8,394 nucleotides of DNA, taken from positions 3,272 through 11,665 of the forward strand of contig DQCI01000272.1 in NCBI GenBank assembly GCA_003545125.1. The letters run 5' to 3'. This DNA comes from Paracoccaceae bacterium. GTDB lineage: Bacteria > Pseudomonadota > Alphaproteobacteria > Rhodobacterales > Rhodobacteraceae. The notes under the pieces were generated by a model. The model saw only the letters and a program-made list of their open reading frames with translations, was not told where the DNA came from and did no database searches. Shown one piece after another: positions 4,611 through 8,394 of this stretch. The position numbers were made by a program, and so were the translations under genes. Positions within the stretch are counted from its first letter, which is position 1. The number at the start of each line of letters is the position of its first letter.

Positions 4611-6671
4611 ATGCCCGTCACCACACGCCGCGAAGGCACCACCGCCTATGTCACCCTCGATTTTCCGCCCGTCAACGCGATCGGCCGCGACACCCGCCAG
4701 GGCTTGATCGATGCGCTCGACTGGATCGCCGCGCAAGCGGGTCTGGAACGGGTGATCCTGTCGGGCGCGGGCCGGGCTTTCGCCGCCGGCGCGGATGCGC
4801 GTGAGTTCGACGGCCCGGCGCTGGAGCCGCACCTGCCGGACGTGGTGAACCGGATCGAGGCCTGCGCAGTGCCCTGGATCGGCGCGATCCACGGCCCCGC
4901 GTTGGGAGGTGGCTGCGAACTCGCGCTCGCCTGCCGTTACCGGATCGCCGCGCCCGGGGCCAGCATCGGCTTGCCCGAGACCACGCTCGGCGTCGTGCCT
5001 GGCGCGGGCGGGTCGCAGCGGCTGCCGCGTCTGGTGGACGTCAGCGCGGCGCTCGAGATGATCCAGACCGGACGGCCGGTGACCGGCGTGCGCGCGTTGG
5101 AGATCGGCCTGGTCGACGAGTTGTCGGAAGATCCCCTGTTTGCCGCCGAGGCGGTCAACGGCGAACTCTTGGCCACGCGGGTTGCGGTGGGCGATCTGCC
5201 GGGACCAAAGGCCGACACGGCGGCGTTTTCGGCTGCGCAAGACCGTGGCGCGGCCCGGTACCAAGGCCAATTCGCGCCGGGGGTGGCGGTCGAGTTGGTG
5301 CGTCTCGCCTGCGACATGCCGCTTGCTGAGGCGATGGCCCTCGAACGGGCGCGATTCCTCGAACTGCGCCAGGGGGCGCAGGCCCGGGCACTCAGGCACA
5401 TCTTCTTCACCGAACGGGGTGCCAAGGCGCCCGAATGGCTCGCCGGGGTCGAGCCGGACCCGATCGAAACGGCGGCCGTGGTCGGCGGCGGCACGATGGG
5501 CGCGGGCATCGCCTATGCGCTGCTCAATGCCGGGATTGGCGTGGTTCTCTTGGAGACCGATGCCGGTGGCGTCGCGCGGGCCGAAGCCAATGTGGAAAAA
5601 ATCGTTTCCGCCTCCCTGAAACGGGGCCTGATCGACGAAGCCGGTGCCCAGCAAAGACGCCGCGCATTCACGGCGACCGATGACTATACGGGTGCGAAGG
5701 GATGTGACCTAGCCATCGAGGCGGCGTTCGAGTCCATGGAAGTCAAGCGCGACGTTTTTCAGAAACTGGAACGCACCCTACGGCCGGGTACGGTCCTTGC
5801 CACCAACACCTCCTACCTCGACGTGAACGAAATCGCGGCTGTGCTGGAAGATCCTTCCCGGCTGGTCGGCCTGCACTTCTTCGCACCCGCCCATATCATG
5901 AAGCTCCTCGAGATCGTGCGCGGGACGGCCAGTTCCGACCGCGCCCTCGCCACCGGGTTCGGGCTCGCGAAACAGCTACGAAAACTCCCGGTTCTCGCCG
6001 GCGTCTGCGACGGGTTTATCGGCAACCGGATCCTTGCACGTTACCGCGAGGCGGCGGACACGGTGATGATGGACGGCGCGGCGCCTTGGGAGATCGACGA
6101 AGCGATGGTCGCCTTCGGATACCCGATGGGCCCGTACGAGGCGCAGGATCTGTCCGGGCTCGACATTGCGCATGCCAACCGACGGCGGCAGGACGCGACC
6201 CGTGACCCCTCCCGGCGCTACATTCCCATCGCCGACCGCATGGTCGCCGAAGGACGGCTGGGCAAGAAGACCGGCGTGGGCTGGTATCGCTACCCCGGCG
6301 GCGGCGGCAAGGTCGTGGATCCGCTGGTCGACGACCTCGCGCGCGAAGAAGCGCATTACGCGGGCGTAGCGCGGCGCGTGTTTTCCGAGGACGCGGTCCG
6401 CGAACGGCTGCTCATCGCGATGATCAACGAAGCGGCGGCGATCCTGGACGAGGGCATCAGTGGCTCGGCCGCCGACATCGACCTGGTGACGGTCGCGGGC
6501 TATGGCTTCCCGCGGTGGCGGGGCGGGCTGATGCACTATGCCGACACGTTGGGCCCTGCTAAGGTGTTGGAACAGCTCGCGGAATTTGGGGCCGAAGACC
6601 CGGTCGCCTGGAAGCCGGCGGCGCTGATCGAACGTCTTGCGGCGGAGGGGAAACGGTTTTCGCAAGCCTGA
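4611..6671 (+). CDS. Bifunctional enoyl-CoA hydratase/3-hydroxyacyl-CoA dehydrogenase
   Basis: A 686-residue FadJ/FadB-type fusion. Residues about 1-190 are a crotonase domain: AAGADAREF and GPALGGGCELA supply the oxyanion hole, and E103 and E123 match the two catalytic glutamates of enoyl-CoA hydratases. A linker leads to the NAD-binding domain from about 286 (VVGGGTMGAGI, 291-301), with ATNTS (397-401), catalytic H422 in LHFFAP, E434 and N472. The C-terminal dimerisation part contains GYPMGPYEAQD and GYGFPRWRGG. The enzyme hydrates 2-enoyl-CoA and oxidises the hydroxy product with NAD+. Beside the box genes the likely substrate is the C6 dehydroadipyl-CoA made after ring opening, giving 3-oxoadipyl-CoA; this is inference. 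GGAGA (4602-4606) lies four bases before the ATG. It follows boxR by 80 bp and may be co-transcribed; that gap contains no clear terminator. Confidence 0.95.
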   Translation: MPVTTRREGTTAYVTLDFPPVNAIGRDTRQGLIDALDWIAAQAGLERVILSGAGRAFAAGADAREFDGPALEPHLPDVVNRIEACAVPWIGAIHGPALGGGCELALACRYRIAAPGASIGLPETTLGVVPGAGGSQRLPRLVDVSAALEMIQTGRPVTGVRALEIGLVDELSEDPLFAAEAVNGELLATRVAVGDLPGPKADTAAFSAAQDRGAARYQGQFAPGVAVELVRLACDMPLAEAMALERARFLELRQGAQARALRHIFFTERGAKAPEWLAGVEPDPIETAAVVGGGTMGAGIAYALLNAGIGVVLLETDAGGVARAEANVEKIVSASLKRGLIDEAGAQQRRRAFTATDDYTGAKGCDLAIEAAFESMEVKRDVFQKLERTLRPGTVLATNTSYLDVNEIAAVLEDPSRLVGLHFFAPAHIMKLLEIVRGTASSDRALATGFGLAKQLRKLPVLAGVCDGFIGNRILARYREAADTVMMDGAAPWEIDEAMVAFGYPMGPYEAQDLSGLDIAHANRRRQDATRDPSRRYIPIADRMVAEGRLGKKTGVGWYRYPGGGGKVVDPLVDDLAREEAHYAGVARRVFSEDAVRERLLIAMINEAAAILDEGISGSAADIDLVTVAGYGFPRWRGGLMHYADTLGPAKVLEQLAEFGAEDPVAWKPAALIERLAAEGKRFSQA

Positions 6672-6766
6672 CCCGACTGCTGCATTGACCCCGTCGTTCT
6701 GAAGCCACGCCTCCCGGGCGACACCCCCTCGGCGTGTTTCCAGACGAAGGCACCGGGCGCGGTCTC

Positions 6767-8347
6767 TCAGCCTCCCACGATCTCGGCGAGGTCGGCTTCG
6801 GCGCGGGCCGGCAGTCGGGCGATGAAGGCGGCGGCGCGGCGAATGCGGTGGGGCGCCGGGTGGCGATCGGCCGCGGCGGCCATCCGGGCCCAGACGGCTT
6901 GTTCCAAAGTGCGCGCGGTCAGGCGCAGGAAGGGGGTCGCAACGGGTCCCGGATCGATGCCGGTTTCGAGAAACGCACGCGCCGCTTTCCAAGCGGACTG
7001 TGCACGGACGAGGCCCGGGGTCCGGTCCTGGGCGTCGAGGAAACGGGCAAAGGCGTCGAAACCGGCGCCGTTTTCGAGATGCAGAAGCCGGCCGGCAAGC
7101 GCCATCGCGTGGATGCCGTTGGTGCCCTCGTAAATCGCTGCAACGCGGACATCGCGGTAGACTTGGCTGAGCCGGTATTCCTCGAGATAGCCATAGCCGC
7201 CAAGCACCTGCATCGCGGTCTCGGACGCGCGCATGCCGGCCTCGGAGCAGTGCGCCTTCACGACGGGCGTGAGGACGTCGAGAAGCCGGGGATCGTCGCC
7301 CGCTTCCATCGTGACGAGGGCGAGATGGGCCATGGCGCGGGCGCCAAGCGCGGCGGCGTCGATCTCGTCGAGCATCCTGGCGACATCGCCGTGCTGGTCG
7401 ATGGTGCGGCCGCGCCCCTGAATCCGTTCGCAAGCGTATGTTCTGGCGATGTCGTGGGCACGCGCAGCCTGGGCGACGCCCTGCAGGGCGACATCGATGC
7501 GGGCATGGTTCATGAGGGTGAACATCGCCTTGAGCCCGGCGCCCTGTTCGCCGACGAGTTCGGCGCGCGCGCCGTCGAAGGCGAGTTGGCAGGTGGGTTG
7601 GGCATGCAGGCCCATCTTTTCCTCGATACGGGTGACCTTCACCGCGTTGCGGGTGCCGTCTTCAAGCGCCGAGGGGCAGGCAAACAGCGACAGCCCCTTC
7701 ACGCCGTCTTCAGCCGCGCCAGTGCGCGCGAGAACGAGGTGGAAGACCCCCTCCGAGATGTCCTGATCGCCGCCGGAGATGAAGATCTTCTCTCCCATCA
7801 GCTTCCATACGCTACCGTCTGGTTCAGCCCTTGTGCAAATCCGCGAAAGATCGGACCCGGCGCCGGGTTCGGTGAGGCACATGGTGCCGAGCCAACGGCC
7901 GGAGGCGAGCGGCGGGATGAAACGCGATTTCTGGTCATCGGTCCCGAAATTCAGGAGCGTACGGATGTGCCCCGGCGTCAGGTTCACCAGCATATTGAAG
8001 GCCTGAGAGGCGCCGGTCTCGATCTCGGAGACGATGGCGCCGATGACCGCATCCTGTCCTTGCCCACCGTATTCCTCTGGCGCGGTGAGCCCTGTCCAGC
8101 CCTGCTCCGCAAAGGCGGCGAAGGTCGCCGCGTAACCGGCGGGGAGCTGTACCCGGCCGTCCACCAGGTGTGCGCCCTCGCGGTCGCCCGGCGCGTCAAT
8201 GGGCGCGATCACGCCTTCGGCGAAGGCGGCGAAATGACGTGCGATCTCTCCGGCGAGGTCGGCGTCGAAACTGTTCAGACGGGGCGCGCCGACCACATGT
8301 TCAAGCGTGAACATGATGTCGTCGACAGGCGCGGTGAAGGGTTTCAC
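6767..8347 (-). CDS. Acyl-CoA dehydrogenase, DmdC-like branch
   Basis: A 526-residue FAD enzyme read right to left. The N-terminus MKPFTAPVDDIMFTLEHVVG is typical of the long acyl-CoA dehydrogenases that include DmdC. Residues 156-166 (MCLTEPGAGSD) are the flavin/substrate signature, and IYEGTNGIH (405-413) provides the likely catalytic base E407. After this only about 113 residues remain, so the extra C-terminal domain seems shorter than in DmdC proteins of about 590 residues. The start is GTG at 8347, because the residues before the first ATG (Met12) are conserved; this GTG overlaps the TGA of the gene upstream, suggesting translational coupling. The enzyme would desaturate an acyl-CoA with electrons going to ETF. 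Its substrate is unknown. It is convergent with the hydratase/dehydrogenase gene, 95 bp away, so it belongs to a separate transcription unit. Confidence 0.93.
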   Translation of the reverse strand: MKPFTAPVDDIMFTLEHVVGAPRLNSFDADLAGEIARHFAAFAEGVIAPIDAPGDREGAHLVDGRVQLPAGYAATFAAFAEQGWTGLTAPEEYGGQGQDAVIGAIVSEIETGASQAFNMLVNLTPGHIRTLLNFGTDDQKSRFIPPLASGRWLGTMCLTEPGAGSDLSRICTRAEPDGSVWKLMGEKIFISGGDQDISEGVFHLVLARTGAAEDGVKGLSLFACPSALEDGTRNAVKVTRIEEKMGLHAQPTCQLAFDGARAELVGEQGAGLKAMFTLMNHARIDVALQGVAQAARAHDIARTYACERIQGRGRTIDQHGDVARMLDEIDAAALGARAMAHLALVTMEAGDDPRLLDVLTPVVKAHCSEAGMRASETAMQVLGGYGYLEEYRLSQVYRDVRVAAIYEGTNGIHAMALAGRLLHLENGAGFDAFARFLDAQDRTPGLVRAQSAWKAARAFLETGIDPGPVATPFLRLTARTLEQAVWARMAAAADRHPAPHRIRRAAAFIARLPARAEADLAEIVGG

Positions 8348-8394
8348 GTAGCAAAGCCAAGCAGGCGGGCGGCGTTGTTTTTCAGGATATCGGG
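8344..8394 (-). CDS. Partial CDS, C-terminus of possible amidohydrolase-family protein
   Basis: The minus strand from the right edge reads PDILKNNAARLLGFAT and stops at TGA (8346-8344). The pattern ILxxNAxRLLGF is how many amidohydrolase-2 proteins (TIM-barrel metal-dependent hydrolases or decarboxylases) end. The TGA overlaps the GTG start of the acyl-CoA dehydrogenase gene, so the two are probably in one operon. The rest of the gene lies outside the window; the family call rests on 16 residues only. Confidence 0.55.
   Translation of the reverse strand, partial: PDILKNNAARLLGFAT

Noticed and set aside
4428..5654. 408-codon minus-strand open frame across the hydratase domain
   Set aside because: Antisense shadow of the bifunctional enzyme gene with no recognisable motif.
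6706..6739. CACGCC-N19-GGCGTG inverted repeat followed by three T between the convergent genes
   Set aside because: The arms are only 6 bp with a 19-base loop and a short T run; this is too weak to call a terminator, although a terminator is expected here.
5976..7433. 485-codon minus-strand open frame running from the hydroxyacyl-CoA dehydrogenase into the acyl-CoA dehydrogenase
   Set aside because: It overlaps two conserved genes in other frames and is a compositional artefact.

Overview
The window is a high-GC bacterial stretch whose core is a gene set for aerobic benzoate breakdown through CoA thioesters (the box pathway, benzoyl-CoA 2,3-epoxidation). G or C dominates third codon positions, which produces many false antisense ORFs. 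The gene content, the BoxR-type regulator and the gene order suggest a proteobacterium, most likely an alphaproteobacterium such as a Rhodobacterales member. That placement is inferred from protein flavour and was not tested by search.

Layout, plus strand: positions 1-54 hold the last 17 codons of an upstream gene, probably boxC (the ring-opening lyase). boxB (96-1547) is the diiron epoxidase subunit. A 132-bp gap then carries a possible internal promoter and BoxR-like operator and a 7-bp inverted repeat. Next is an easily missed 56-codon gene (1680-1850) with a CX2CX2CX3C cysteine motif; its stop codon overlaps the GTG start of boxA (1847-3040), the Fe-S/FAD reductase. The boxA-thioesterase gap is filled by two perfect palindromes inside an outer inverted repeat (3041-3098); the first palindrome is followed by five T and resembles an intrinsic terminator. 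Then come a 4HBT-type thioesterase (3115-3537), a promoter/operator region (3538-3606), boxR (3619-4530), and a bifunctional enoyl-CoA hydratase/3-hydroxyacyl-CoA dehydrogenase (4611-6671).

Layout, minus strand: an acyl-CoA dehydrogenase of the DmdC-like branch (8347-6767) converges on the plus-strand cluster. Its GTG start overlaps the stop of another gene entering from the right edge, whose last 16 residues look like the C-terminus of an amidohydrolase-family protein.

How they fit together: BoxA passes electrons from NADPH to BoxB, which epoxidises benzoyl-CoA. BoxC opens the ring. The fused hydratase/dehydrogenase can supply the beta-oxidation-like steps that turn the C6 dehydroadipyl-CoA product into 3-oxoadipyl-CoA. 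The thioesterase probably recovers CoA from trapped or dead-end aromatic thioesters. BoxR is expected to respond to benzoyl-CoA through its shikimate-kinase-like domain. The most interesting unexplained items are the Cys-motif microprotein coupled to boxA, the compound palindrome after boxA, and a TGYA-N6-TGCGCCAT element shared by the gaps in front of the microprotein and boxR.
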